Shown: positions 1 through 8,129 of the stretch, in pieces
Position numbering within the stretch: position 1 is the first letter of the stretch
Layout: each line of letters opens with the position of its first letter
Origin: Acidiparvus fluvialis
GTDB lineage: Bacteria > Acidobacteriota > Holophagae > Holophagales > Holophagaceae
DNA: 21,754 nucleotides
Assembly: GCA_041263285.1 (NCBI GenBank)
Contig: JBFSVS010000016.1
Coordinates: 1 to 21,754, forward strand
Direction: 5' to 3'
Notes under the pieces: generated by a model
Databases searched by the model: none
What the model was told of the DNA's origin: nothing
The model's input: the letters and a program-made list of their open reading frames with translations, nothing else
Made by a program: the position numbers and the translations under genes

Positions 1-1157
1 AAATGAGCGTTCGGGCTCTAACCAATATTTTGACAAGGGCCAAAGATAGGGGCTTTCTTCATCAAGCTTATCTTTTTGCGGGGTTAAGAGGCACGGGTAA
101 GACTAGTACAGCTAGAATTATGGCCAAAGCACTCAATTGCGAAACGGGGCCTACGCCACATCCGTGCGAGAGGTGTCCATCATGCCTCGCCTCTCTTTCC
201 CCTGATGGACACTTGGACATAGTTGAAATAGATGCGGCTAGTCGCTCATCCGTTGAAGATGCTCGAAATCTTAGGGAACAAGTCCAAACTCTCCCGGCAT
301 TTAGTCGCTATCGAATTTATATCATCGATGAAGCCCACATGCTTTCAAAGCAGGCTTTCGACGCCTTACTTAAAATGCTTGAGGAGCCCCCAAGTCATTC
401 TATTTTTATTCTTGCTACCACTGAAATTGACCGTGTTCCAGACACCATTAAAAGCAGAGTTCAAATATTTCCATTCAGGCTTATCCCCATACCGCTTATT
501 GAGGCAAGACTTCAAGCGATTGCCCTTAAGGAGTCCATTAAATTATCACCAGATTCATCCCGTTTAATTGCTGAAACTGCTGATGGATCCATGCGGGATG
601 CATTAACAACGCTTGATCGTATCGTTGCATCAACTGTAGACTCTACAATCTCTGAAGAGTCCGTGCGATCTCAACTTGGAGTCGTGCCAAAGTCCGTAAT
701 GTTAGAGATATCTGATGCAATAACTCAATCAGATACGCCCAAACTGATCATCTTACTAGATTCATTAGCTAATTTTGGCATTGATTGGATTGTCTTCTGG
801 AAGGAATTAGTAATCAATTTCCAAACACGTCTTCATTCAGAAATCAAACTTAATTCTACTCCCCAAGCAATTCTCAAATGGGCTAGAATCTTACAAATAT
901 TGGTTTCACGCGAGAGAGATATCAAAGAGAGTTCCTTGCCCAGAGTTATTGTAGAAATTACTCTGGTGACTCTTTCCAATTTGCCCAATCTTGCTCCCCT
1001 AGAGTCTCTACTTTCGCCCTCGGCTCCCTCGCTAAATTCAGAGACGCTTACTCTAAAGGCCAAAAGTGAGACCACGAATCTTTCTCAAGCTAAAGTTGCT
1101 AAATCAGATCAAGGATTAGACGACCTCTTGAAGATGACAGGTGGTACCATAGCCTAA
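1..1157 (+). CDS. dnaX: DNA polymerase III subunit gamma/tau, 5'-truncated by the window edge
   Basis: This is the clamp-loader ATPase that loads the beta sliding clamp during replication. The reading frame enters from the left edge; the first visible Met (position 3) matches sequence that lies about 20-25 residues inside known DnaX proteins, so the true start is outside the window. Counting from that Met, the Walker A loop is at residues 27-35 (GLRGTGKTS). The zinc-binding cysteines are C46, C55, C58 and C61, with the 9-3-3 spacing of E. coli DnaX. Walker B is at about 105-112 (IIDEAH), sensor 1 (LATT) at 137-140, and the SRV arginine finger at 151-153. The protein ends only 384 residues after this Met, so the full length is about 405-410. 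That is gamma-sized and lacks the long tau C-terminal region; the tail ends in a short LDDLLKMTGG-type segment. It runs convergently into moaD with one base between the stop codons. The identity is secure; the exact N-terminus is unknown. Confidence 0.96.
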   Translation, partial: MSVRALTNILTRAKDRGFLHQAYLFAGLRGTGKTSTARIMAKALNCETGPTPHPCERCPSCLASLSPDGHLDIVEIDAASRSSVEDARNLREQVQTLPAFSRYRIYIIDEAHMLSKQAFDALLKMLEEPPSHSIFILATTEIDRVPDTIKSRVQIFPFRLIPIPLIEARLQAIALKESIKLSPDSSRLIAETADGSMRDALTTLDRIVASTVDSTISEESVRSQLGVVPKSVMLEISDAITQSDTPKLIILLDSLANFGIDWIVFWKELVINFQTRLHSEIKLNSTPQAILKWARILQILVSRERDIKESSLPRVIVEITLVTLSNLPNLAPLESLLSPSAPSLNSETLTLKAKSETTNLSQAKVAKSDQGLDDLLKMTGGTIA

Positions 1158-1158
1158 A

Positions 1159-1380
1159 TTATCCCCCACTTACCGGGGGAAAAAAAGATACCCGAGAGCC
1201 TGACTCGATGATGTCAGATCCCGATGCAATTTTATGGTTGATGGCGATCAAAGCATTGGGGGGGATTGGCGTAAGTTCAGTTCTATTAAGAAGATCCCTT
1301 ACGGTTCCTGTGAATTCGATATCCAATTCGGTTTTACCTATCAATTCTCGATACCGAGCAAAAAAGGTGATGTGGATCAC
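1159..1380 (-). CDS. moaD: MoaD-like molybdopterin synthase sulfur carrier subunit
   Basis: This small ubiquitin-fold (beta-grasp) protein carries a C-terminal thiocarboxylate that donates sulfur during molybdopterin formation. The evidence is its size (73 residues), the N-terminal motif ITFFARYREL and the C-terminal tail PPVSGG, whose terminal di-glycine is adenylated and thiolated in this family. I place the start at GTG (1380-1378), giving MIHITFFARYREL. That codon overlaps the upstream tamB stop as GTGA, and a GGAG ribosome site sits 9 bases before it. A TTG at 1395 would add five residues but would start inside its own ribosome site. No moaE or other molybdenum-cofactor gene is in view, so the partner is elsewhere. 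A sulfur carrier for another pathway (ThiS-like) is possible but fits the tail less well. Confidence 0.85.
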   Translation of the reverse strand: MIHITFFARYRELIGKTELDIEFTGTVRDLLNRTELTPIPPNALIAINHKIASGSDIIESGSRVSFFPPVSGG

Positions 1381-4300
1381 TTGTGCGAACTCCAATTAAA
1401 TCTTAGTTCTCCCGAGGGATAAATACTATATCCAGCTGTTTGACTAAGGCCCAAATTGGCGAGTCCAAAAGGAAAGCTCCATTGAAGCTTCGCAGAGTTG
1501 ATTCGGAGATCGCCAATCTGATTCTGGCTCAATACAAGCGGGTAGGGAGTATTCCATAGATTGATCCCTACCTGATAACTACTCTCTAATCTTCCACTAG
1601 CTCCAGTTCTTATATTGATCAGAACTCGATCCAATCCTAAAGACTTCCTTAGTCTAGTTTGAAGATCCGACAAGATGAGGGAAGTAAAGAGGCTGCTTCC
1701 ACTACTGCTATAGGCTTGGTTTGAAAGGGCTTGATACCCAGTTGTACCTGTGTAAGAAACGGTTGAAGAGTAGAGTCGTGTTGCGTAGTCAGGATCCATT
1801 AATAAGGCAAATATCTCGTCTCTTTTTAGAGACGGAGTTGCTGCTGCTTGGATTTTTAAATCTGAAAGTTTCCCAACTAATCCTAGATTAAGTTTGTAGC
1901 CAGGCACAGTGAGCGAGCCTTGAATGTCTATCTGGGGGTCCTTCAAGTCGTCAATGATCTGTATTACTCCTCGCTCCAATATCAAGTCTCCCGCAGGAAA
2001 GACGTTGGCGACTCTCCCGGTAGAGGTAAGCGCAATTTCACCTTGGAAAATAGGGCGGAGGAGGGTTCCAAGAACCTTAAATGGTCCACGTGGCTTTAGT
2101 TCAGCCTTAATAAATTCAGAGTCATAACGCCAAGAATAATTGGAGTCGATATTGATATCCAACTGTAAATTATCAAGGAAAAGATCATTTTTTGTAACGA
2201 GATCCCCCCTTTTCTTCGAACTAGAGGATATTGTTTCAAACAGTTGATTCTCGTCAAAATAGGATAATTCTTGAACATTAAGATTACCCGTTAAGACATT
2301 GGAAGATGCCGATGATATAAACCCAAATGAAGCGTCAGCTTTAATTTTTAGACCGTCCCAACCAGGGAAACTTTGTATATAGATATTTTTGGCTTGAGCA
2401 GATAATTGTATATTTTTTACTTGTCGCAAATTCCAATCCGCTCCCCCAGTTATTTTCATGGAAGATCCAAAGAAATCTCCTCTGATAGGGTTTTTCGCAT
2501 CTATATCGATCCGAAGATCAGTCAGATTGATCTTGCCATCAAAGTGTTGAAGTAAGTTCACCTTCTGATAGGTGAAAGCAGCATCCCTTAGGTCGATTTG
2601 ACCTGCTAACTTTGGGGTATCTGCATCACCTGTCACTTTTATTTGATAATGGCTTCGACCACTTAATTCGTATTCTTGTTGAACAAAAGGTCCCGTACTA
2701 GATCGGAGGCGAGTAAGAATATCCGATAGGTCCTTAATTGAGGTTTGCCCTAAGATTTCCAAATCGTATTGTGAAGAAGGGCCCCAAGGAAAAAAACCTT
2801 TGATGGTAAAGAATGATGTTTCATTGGCTTCCTTTTCTAGAAGATTAGTAAACGAGAAATTTACACTTATACGATCTTGATTTCCCGAAAGAGTAAATTC
2901 TTTTTTTCTGTCTAACCCGTATTTATTAAGAATTCCGGTCAGATTTAAAATATTGAGAGAATAGTTGAATTCGGAGAGCTTCGAGTCAAACTGCCCTTCA
3001 ATATCAAATGTCGAAGATCCCAATAAACGCTCGAGGTAGGTATCAGTCAGAAAATAGCTTAAATAGTGATCATTCAGCTGCTTCACCGAAAATATTCCCT
3101 TACTAGCTGACTCATTTCCAGTGGCCTTGAGTTCGACGAGGCGTTGCTCCAATTCGATGTCATCAAGAGTCACACTTAAGTCCTTGCCATCGAAGGCATA
3201 GAGGAAACGAAGCTTATTTTTTGAGTCAGGATAGGGAACAATCTTAATTTGGCCAAGGGGGTAAGAAAAATACCCAAAAGGTCTGTTTAGGTCTCCATCG
3301 AGGTCTACATTAATCAAGCCAGAAATAATGTTTCCACGCGCTTGTATGGTTGACTTTAAGTCCCCAGTAATCTTTATTGAAGATGTCCGCTCTTTAAGAT
3401 TGAAAAAGGCTTCTCCCTTTAGCCCCTTTGCATCTGTTATGGGTGAGGAAGAGGTTGTATCACTAGTAATAGTTTTGAAATCTAGTATGCCAAGTTTCTT
3501 TCGTCCTTCATCATATCTAACTTCGAATGAGAGAGGAGGAAGTGAATAAACACCCCATCTCGGGTTATTTAAAGACAACTTCGCATTAATATTTAAGCTA
3601 GATCTTTGTCCGTTGATATCTAGGCGACCTGAAAAAGTAGAATTAAAAATGGGATTAAAAGTCCATAAACTCATCATTTCTCGATAATCATTATCAATGA
3701 AATTTATATGGCCTGTGATCCCCTCTTTGCCGGAGCCCAATGGGTAACTTAAGGCACCGGATAGTTTATTTCTTCCTTGAGATTCAAGTTCTGTTAATTG
3801 GATATGATTTGGTGTAATTGATATTTTTCCCGAAAGGGTATCAAAACGTAGCAAATTGACGTTGAGGTCTTTAATAGTGAAATCGCCATCAATCAACCTT
3901 AGATCATCTTCTTGAAAAAGGGTCCCTTTAGCTTCGAAATGACCCCCTAGGGACGTAAGCCCACCTAATGCAGCAGAGTTACCCACCTTCAAAGACTGAA
4001 GATTGTATTTGAATATAAAGTCAATCTGATTGGGTGGGGGCATTGGAGATGTGATCGACCTAACAGAAAGCTCTCCACTAGTAAAAGATAGGGTTCTCAA
4101 TCTTATTTTTCCATCTTGAAAATCAAGATCAAAGTTTCCAAGATCTTGATTATTTCTTACAAAATTACCTTTAAAATCTGAAAAATGAAGATCATAAAGG
4201 GATAAGAGATTATGAATTCGCATTCGTCCCGTTGCATTTATATTGATCTTATTTAAATCCGATATCGAGAGAGGCAGTTTAAATAGTTTTATCGGGTACT

Positions 4301-5315
4301 TCATTATGCTGACGGTGAACTCGTCTTGATCCATCTTTGTTAACTCGATCAGTCCGCGATCCATTGTAATTTTTGTGTAGTCTAGTTTAAGTATTTTGGT
4401 GTAAGAATTGGTGGGAATATGTGCTAGAAGTTGCGCTTTGATGGGTTGTTTTGAAGAAGTTAATTTCACTTCGGTATCAATAAAAAATCTCCAGTCCGAA
4501 TCTTTCGACATTCGGTTTATTTTTATCGATGTTTGCGTATGTTTAATATTCGAAGCCCCTAAAGCTGAGAGAAGGCTGGGGGGTTTTAAAAAAATATTAC
4601 TGTCTGAATAAAGCGAATACTTTGTCTCACCCGTACCGAGATGGATCTGGCCATCACCTTGACCCGTGACTTTGGGTGTTTGAAATGCTATTCGAGTTGT
4701 TAAATAATTACCTGAAGACAATTCGCCAATCAAATTCATGGAGATAGGCACGCTTACTCCGCTTTGCCTTAGAACGAATCGTGAATCACCTCTAAAGTTG
4801 ATATAGCCATCTTTTCCTTGAGAAAGCTGGGCATCAAAACGATAAAGTCCCATGCCTAAGACTAGACTTTGATCTAAAACATTGGCTATAGCTGATTTGA
4901 TAGTTATTTTTGGAACCGCTAAGAAACTCGATGAAGCAGTTTGGGACTTCCAATTAATTCTCGAGCGTGTCTTTTCAGATAAATTAATTACAGGGTTCTC
5001 TATTTCAATTGAATCAATTCCAATACCACCTTTGATAAGATCTATCACGGCTAATTTTATATTCGCTTTAGGTATAGTAACTAATCCATCGCCTAGTTCA
5101 ATTTCGTTGAGGACAATAGTGCGATTAATAAATTCTACGGTTCCGCTTTTCACACGAGTGTTTAGACCTGTTCGCCTCTCGATTTCGGCAGATACCAAGT
5201 TAACCACTTTGGTCGTTATCCATGATTCTTTTGAGGGCGCATATTTCTCGCTACTCGCGCTCTGAGCTACGAGTAAATTAACGGACAGAAAAATAATTAA
5301 TTTAGTTCGCCACAT
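1377..5315 (-). CDS. tamB: TamB-like translocation and assembly module protein (AsmA/DUF490 family)
   Basis: This very long protein (1,312 residues from the chosen start) is of the TamB/YtfN type. Such proteins span the periplasm as a beta-rich groove and take part in outer-membrane protein insertion or lipid transport. The N-terminus (MWRTKLIIFLSVNLLVAQSA) looks like a signal peptide or membrane anchor. A long low-complexity beta-strand body follows. The last roughly 240 residues match the DUF490 domain: a 'GTLLRPIFQGEI' segment, then 'ATPSLKRDEIFALLM', then a C-terminal segment resembling the Omp85-interacting end. An ATG at 5366 would add 17 hydrophilic residues that overlap the kinase gene and precede the signal segment, so I prefer ATG at 5315. 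That start still overlaps the kinase stop by 19 bases. No tamA (Omp85) gene is adjacent, which is unusual for this family. Confidence 0.9.
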   Translation of the reverse strand: MWRTKLIIFLSVNLLVAQSASSEKYAPSKESWITTKVVNLVSAEIERRTGLNTRVKSGTVEFINRTIVLNEIELGDGLVTIPKANIKLAVIDLIKGGIGIDSIEIENPVINLSEKTRSRINWKSQTASSSFLAVPKITIKSAIANVLDQSLVLGMGLYRFDAQLSQGKDGYINFRGDSRFVLRQSGVSVPISMNLIGELSSGNYLTTRIAFQTPKVTGQGDGQIHLGTGETKYSLYSDSNIFLKPPSLLSALGASNIKHTQTSIKINRMSKDSDWRFFIDTEVKLTSSKQPIKAQLLAHIPTNSYTKILKLDYTKITMDRGLIELTKMDQDEFTVSIMKYPIKLFKLPLSISDLNKININATGRMRIHNLLSLYDLHFSDFKGNFVRNNQDLGNFDLDFQDGKIRLRTLSFTSGELSVRSITSPMPPPNQIDFIFKYNLQSLKVGNSAALGGLTSLGGHFEAKGTLFQEDDLRLIDGDFTIKDLNVNLLRFDTLSGKISITPNHIQLTELESQGRNKLSGALSYPLGSGKEGITGHINFIDNDYREMMSLWTFNPIFNSTFSGRLDINGQRSSLNINAKLSLNNPRWGVYSLPPLSFEVRYDEGRKKLGILDFKTITSDTTSSSPITDAKGLKGEAFFNLKERTSSIKITGDLKSTIQARGNIISGLINVDLDGDLNRPFGYFSYPLGQIKIVPYPDSKNKLRFLYAFDGKDLSVTLDDIELEQRLVELKATGNESASKGIFSVKQLNDHYLSYFLTDTYLERLLGSSTFDIEGQFDSKLSEFNYSLNILNLTGILNKYGLDRKKEFTLSGNQDRISVNFSFTNLLEKEANETSFFTIKGFFPWGPSSQYDLEILGQTSIKDLSDILTRLRSSTGPFVQQEYELSGRSHYQIKVTGDADTPKLAGQIDLRDAAFTYQKVNLLQHFDGKINLTDLRIDIDAKNPIRGDFFGSSMKITGGADWNLRQVKNIQLSAQAKNIYIQSFPGWDGLKIKADASFGFISSASSNVLTGNLNVQELSYFDENQLFETISSSSKKRGDLVTKNDLFLDNLQLDINIDSNYSWRYDSEFIKAELKPRGPFKVLGTLLRPIFQGEIALTSTGRVANVFPAGDLILERGVIQIIDDLKDPQIDIQGSLTVPGYKLNLGLVGKLSDLKIQAAATPSLKRDEIFALLMDPDYATRLYSSTVSYTGTTGYQALSNQAYSSSGSSLFTSLILSDLQTRLRKSLGLDRVLINIRTGASGRLESSYQVGINLWNTPYPLVLSQNQIGDLRINSAKLQWSFPFGLANLGLSQTAGYSIYPSGELRFNWSSHK

Positions 5316-6253
5316 TTTGGGCACACGGTCGACATTCTTGCAAGAGGTGTATAGCAAAATATACAAACCTTGCCTGTTACAGAATTCTTGGGGGCAGGTA
5401 CTCTTGATAGAGTCCTGGAAACAGTACCTGTCGTTAAGGGATTTGCGGGTCGAGATTCATTTTCTTTCATTACTTTTAGAGCATTCAAAAGCTTTTCTGT
5501 TGATGCATATCTTTCACCTAAATTGACCTGAAGGCATTTCATTATAATTTCTGAGAACGCTTTGGGTACTTCCAGGACTTTAAGGTGAGGTGAAATAATT
5601 CTCTGTTCATCAATTGATTGGGCTATCTTCAAGGGATCGGGATCATAGAAAGGAACAGTACCGGTTAGCATTTCGTAAAAAGTAATACCCAAACTCCATA
5701 TATCAGATTGAAAAGTTGCTAGTCCCCTGAAGTGTTCAGGCGCCATATAGGGCGGGGATCCAACTCGCGTCATTGCGGGGGTCAGGGCTAAAATACGGCT
5801 CGTTCCAAAATCCGTAACTTTAGCTATACCTTCTCTTGTAATCAAAATATTGGCAGGTCTGATGTCCCGATGTAAAACCTTCTTGGAGTGAGCAAAAGCA
5901 ACTCCCGAGGTGATGCCGATAGCAAGATCCAATGCTAGTTCGGGCAAAAGTTTTTTTTCTCTTCGGATCATTTTATCAAGACTCTCACCCTCGATGTACT
6001 CTAAGACCATAAAAAATATTCCATTTGTTCGCTCGGCTGTAATCATTTCTGCAATATTTAAGTTTTTTAGCTCCGACATAATTCTAGGCTCTTTGAGCAT
6101 TTCTATAACTTCCTCTTCTTGTTGGTGAGGAACCTTTATCGCTACTTTACGATTTATCCAGGTGTCCAATGCTAAGTAGACCGAACCAAATCCACCCGAG
6201 CCTAGGCGATCAAGAATTTGGTATTTACCGAGCGTTTGGTCTTTAGCGAGCAC
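5297..6253 (-). CDS. Hanks-type serine/threonine protein kinase with C-terminal zinc ribbon
   Basis: A eukaryotic-like protein kinase of 318 residues. The glycine loop LGSGGFGSVY is at 17-26, the ATP lysine K40 in VAIK, a probable helix-C glutamate E56, the catalytic loop HRDIRPANIL at 128-137 (base D130, N135), DFG at 148-150, APE at 171-173 and D184 of subdomain IX. All core residues are present, so the kinase should be active. The catalytic-loop lysine two residues after the base is Arg132 instead of Lys. After a Ser/Thr/Pro-rich linker (about 265-295) comes a four-cysteine zinc ribbon, C297-x2-C300 and C311-x2-C314, and no transmembrane segment is seen, so the protein is probably cytoplasmic. 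The start is GTG, with AGGAG seven bases upstream. It follows rpoD by 60 bases and overlaps tamB by 19 bases. Its substrates are unknown; control of the envelope or of transcription is only suggested by position. Confidence 0.93.
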   Translation of the reverse strand: MLAKDQTLGKYQILDRLGSGGFGSVYLALDTWINRKVAIKVPHQQEEEVIEMLKEPRIMSELKNLNIAEMITAERTNGIFFMVLEYIEGESLDKMIRREKKLLPELALDLAIGITSGVAFAHSKKVLHRDIRPANILITREGIAKVTDFGTSRILALTPAMTRVGSPPYMAPEHFRGLATFQSDIWSLGITFYEMLTGTVPFYDPDPLKIAQSIDEQRIISPHLKVLEVPKAFSEIIMKCLQVNLGERYASTEKLLNALKVMKENESRPANPLTTGTVSRTLSRVPAPKNSVTGKVCIFCYTPLARMSTVCPKCGELN

Positions 6254-6313
6254 TCAAGGACTCCTATCTAGAATTGTCCTACACCGAGTGTTAACCTCAA
6301 AATACTCTGAGAT

Positions 6314-8035
6314 TTAGCCTAAAAAGGCCTTAAGGGTCTTTGAATGCCTTGGATGACGTATTTTCCTTAGCGCTTTGGACTCAATCTGTCTGATACGTTC
6401 ACGGGTGACTGCAAACTCACTTCCAACCTCTTCGAGAGTATGCTCAGAGGCTTCTTCGCCGACACCGAACCGCATTCGGAGAACTTTTTCTTCGCGCTCC
6501 GTGAGGGTTTTGAGGACCTGATTAACCGTGTCTTTTAGTCTTGAATTTACGACTTGTTCAATAGGTGAATCTACAGTTTTATCCTCAATGAAGTCACCGA
6601 GATGAGAGTCTTCTTCTTCACCGATAGGGGTCTCGAGAGAAATAGGTTCTTGTGCAATTTTCATTACTTTACGAACTTTATTTACCGGCATATCCATCTC
6701 TTTCGCGATCTCCTCACTGGTTGCTTCACGACCCAATTTTTGGACGAGTTCACGTTGTGTTCGAATCAATTTGTTAATGGTTTCAATCATGTGAACTGGG
6801 ATGCGTATCGTTCGGGCCTGGTCAGCAATGGCTCTCGTAATAGCTTGCCTGATCCACCAAGTAGCATAGGTTGAAAATTTGAATCCCCTGGAGTATTCGA
6901 ACTTATCGACTGCCTTCATCAGGCCAATGTTGCCCTCTTGAATGAGATCTAGAAATTGGAGCCCACGATTGGTGTAGCGCTTTGCTATGGAAACTACCAA
7001 TCTCAAATTAGCCTCAATGAGTTCAGCTTTTGCAGAACGAGAAATCTTGGTTGCATCCATAAGAAGTTGATAGTCATTGTGGAATAATTCACTTGTCGTT
7101 TCGTTCTTCGTAAAGAACTCTTTTAGTTCTTTTTCTATATGGAGAACTTCTTCTTTATAAAATTCTTTCTTTTTGGCGTACAGGGGATTTTTGATGTATT
7201 CCCTTATTTCTCTTAGTCGACGCTCGCCTGCAACCACGCGTTCGTGCTTGTTGTTTATTTTGTCGATTAATCTCGTAATAGCCAGGCTGTTCAATCCAAG
7301 TTTTCGCACCTGTCGAGATAGGTATGCACGCGCTTTGATAATCTCTCGATCTAACTTTCTTCGCTTAGGGATAGTCTTAGTCCCCGCTGCAACATCTATC
7401 TTCAAATTAAGTAATTCCTGGAGGGCGGCATCGTAAGCTAGTAACTTCTCGAACTGATGATGAACATGCTGGGTCGCACTCGTATTCTCAGCATCCTCAT
7501 CGTCGTCGAGTTCGTCAGAGAGACCCACGACCTCACGTATCTTACCGGGGTTGTCTTTGAGCATCTTGCCTATCTCGATGAGAAGTCCCACTGCCAAACG
7601 GGACCTAGATAGGGAACGCATAACTGATCGAACACCAATTTCAATACGTTTAGCTATTTCTACTTCATCTTCTCTTTTTAGTAAGGGGACAGTCCCCATT
7701 TCCTTGAGGTACATTCGGACAGGATCATTAAACTTGTCGCCTTCAGACCCTTCTACAGTAACGTCCTCATTATCACCTTTTTTATCGGTCGCAAAAACTC
7801 TATATTCAGGCTCGATGTTCTCTCTGGCTGCTAGACCCTCTTCTTCTGTTTTACCGTAACCAATATTCAAGCGTTTCAAAGAAATGATAATTAAATCTAT
7901 ATCTTTGGGAGAAAATCCATCAGGTAAGAAATTATTGAGTTCATCAATAAGAATAAAACCACGCTTCTTGCCTAATCTGACCAAATGCGTGGTGAATTCA
8001 AAAAACTCTTCTTGAGCCAAGAAAGGACTGATCAC
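6314..8035 (-). CDS. rpoD: Primary RNA polymerase sigma factor (sigma-70)
   Basis: The housekeeping sigma factor, about 573 residues (E. coli RpoD has 613). A region 1.1-like N-terminus is followed by region 1.2 (DPVRMYLKEMGTVPLLKR, near 105-122). A non-conserved insert of about 200 residues contains an acidic run (DELDDDEDAE). Region 2 lies near 340-410: LRLVVSIAKRY, then LIQEGNIGLMKAVDKF, then FSTYATWWIRQAITRAI. Region 3 follows. Region 4 at the C-terminus includes LTEREEKVLRMRFG and the helix-turn-helix VTRERIRQIESKALRKIRHP. The large insert and full region 1 mark a primary rather than alternative sigma. Two in-frame GTG codons lie at 8041 and 8035. I prefer 8035 because an AGAGG ribosome site sits five bases before it. 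It follows dnaG, the conserved order of the macromolecular synthesis operon, but has its own promoter-like sequence in the 94-base gap. Confidence 0.97.
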   Translation of the reverse strand: MISPFLAQEEFFEFTTHLVRLGKKRGFILIDELNNFLPDGFSPKDIDLIIISLKRLNIGYGKTEEEGLAARENIEPEYRVFATDKKGDNEDVTVEGSEGDKFNDPVRMYLKEMGTVPLLKREDEVEIAKRIEIGVRSVMRSLSRSRLAVGLLIEIGKMLKDNPGKIREVVGLSDELDDDEDAENTSATQHVHHQFEKLLAYDAALQELLNLKIDVAAGTKTIPKRRKLDREIIKARAYLSRQVRKLGLNSLAITRLIDKINNKHERVVAGERRLREIREYIKNPLYAKKKEFYKEEVLHIEKELKEFFTKNETTSELFHNDYQLLMDATKISRSAKAELIEANLRLVVSIAKRYTNRGLQFLDLIQEGNIGLMKAVDKFEYSRGFKFSTYATWWIRQAITRAIADQARTIRIPVHMIETINKLIRTQRELVQKLGREATSEEIAKEMDMPVNKVRKVMKIAQEPISLETPIGEEEDSHLGDFIEDKTVDSPIEQVVNSRLKDTVNQVLKTLTEREEKVLRMRFGVGEEASEHTLEEVGSEFAVTRERIRQIESKALRKIRHPRHSKTLKAFLG

Positions 8036-8078
8036 TCGCACCTCTAAATTTATTGAAAATAGTTGAGCTAACCCTTAT

Positions 8079-8109
8079 ATTATATCTCTTTTTTAAGGTT
8101 TTTTTACAA
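8079..8109 (-). promoter_or_regulatory. Candidate sigma-70 promoter upstream of rpoD
   Basis: On the minus strand the dnaG-rpoD gap contains a perfect TATAAT (-10) at 8084-8079 and a TTGTAA (-35-like) at 8109-8104. The spacing of 19 is longer than the ideal 17, and the spacer is an A-rich tract. The predicted RNA start near 8071 would leave a short leader of about 35 bases before the rpoD GTG. This would allow rpoD to be expressed independently of dnaG. Confidence 0.45.
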
Positions 8110-8129
8110 ACTCACCTAGCTTATAACGG

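Noticed and set aside
1162..1180. GC-rich hairpin (CCCCC/GGGGG) between the convergent dnaX and moaD stops as a terminator
   Set aside because: On the plus strand the stem is followed by A residues, not T; on the minus strand the T run lies before the stem. It also encodes the conserved PPVSGG tail of MoaD, which explains the base composition.
4882..5265. A 127-codon open frame on the plus strand
   Set aside because: It lies opposite the N-terminal part of the tamB coding sequence, has no ribosome site or recognisable domain, and fits a shadow of the real gene.
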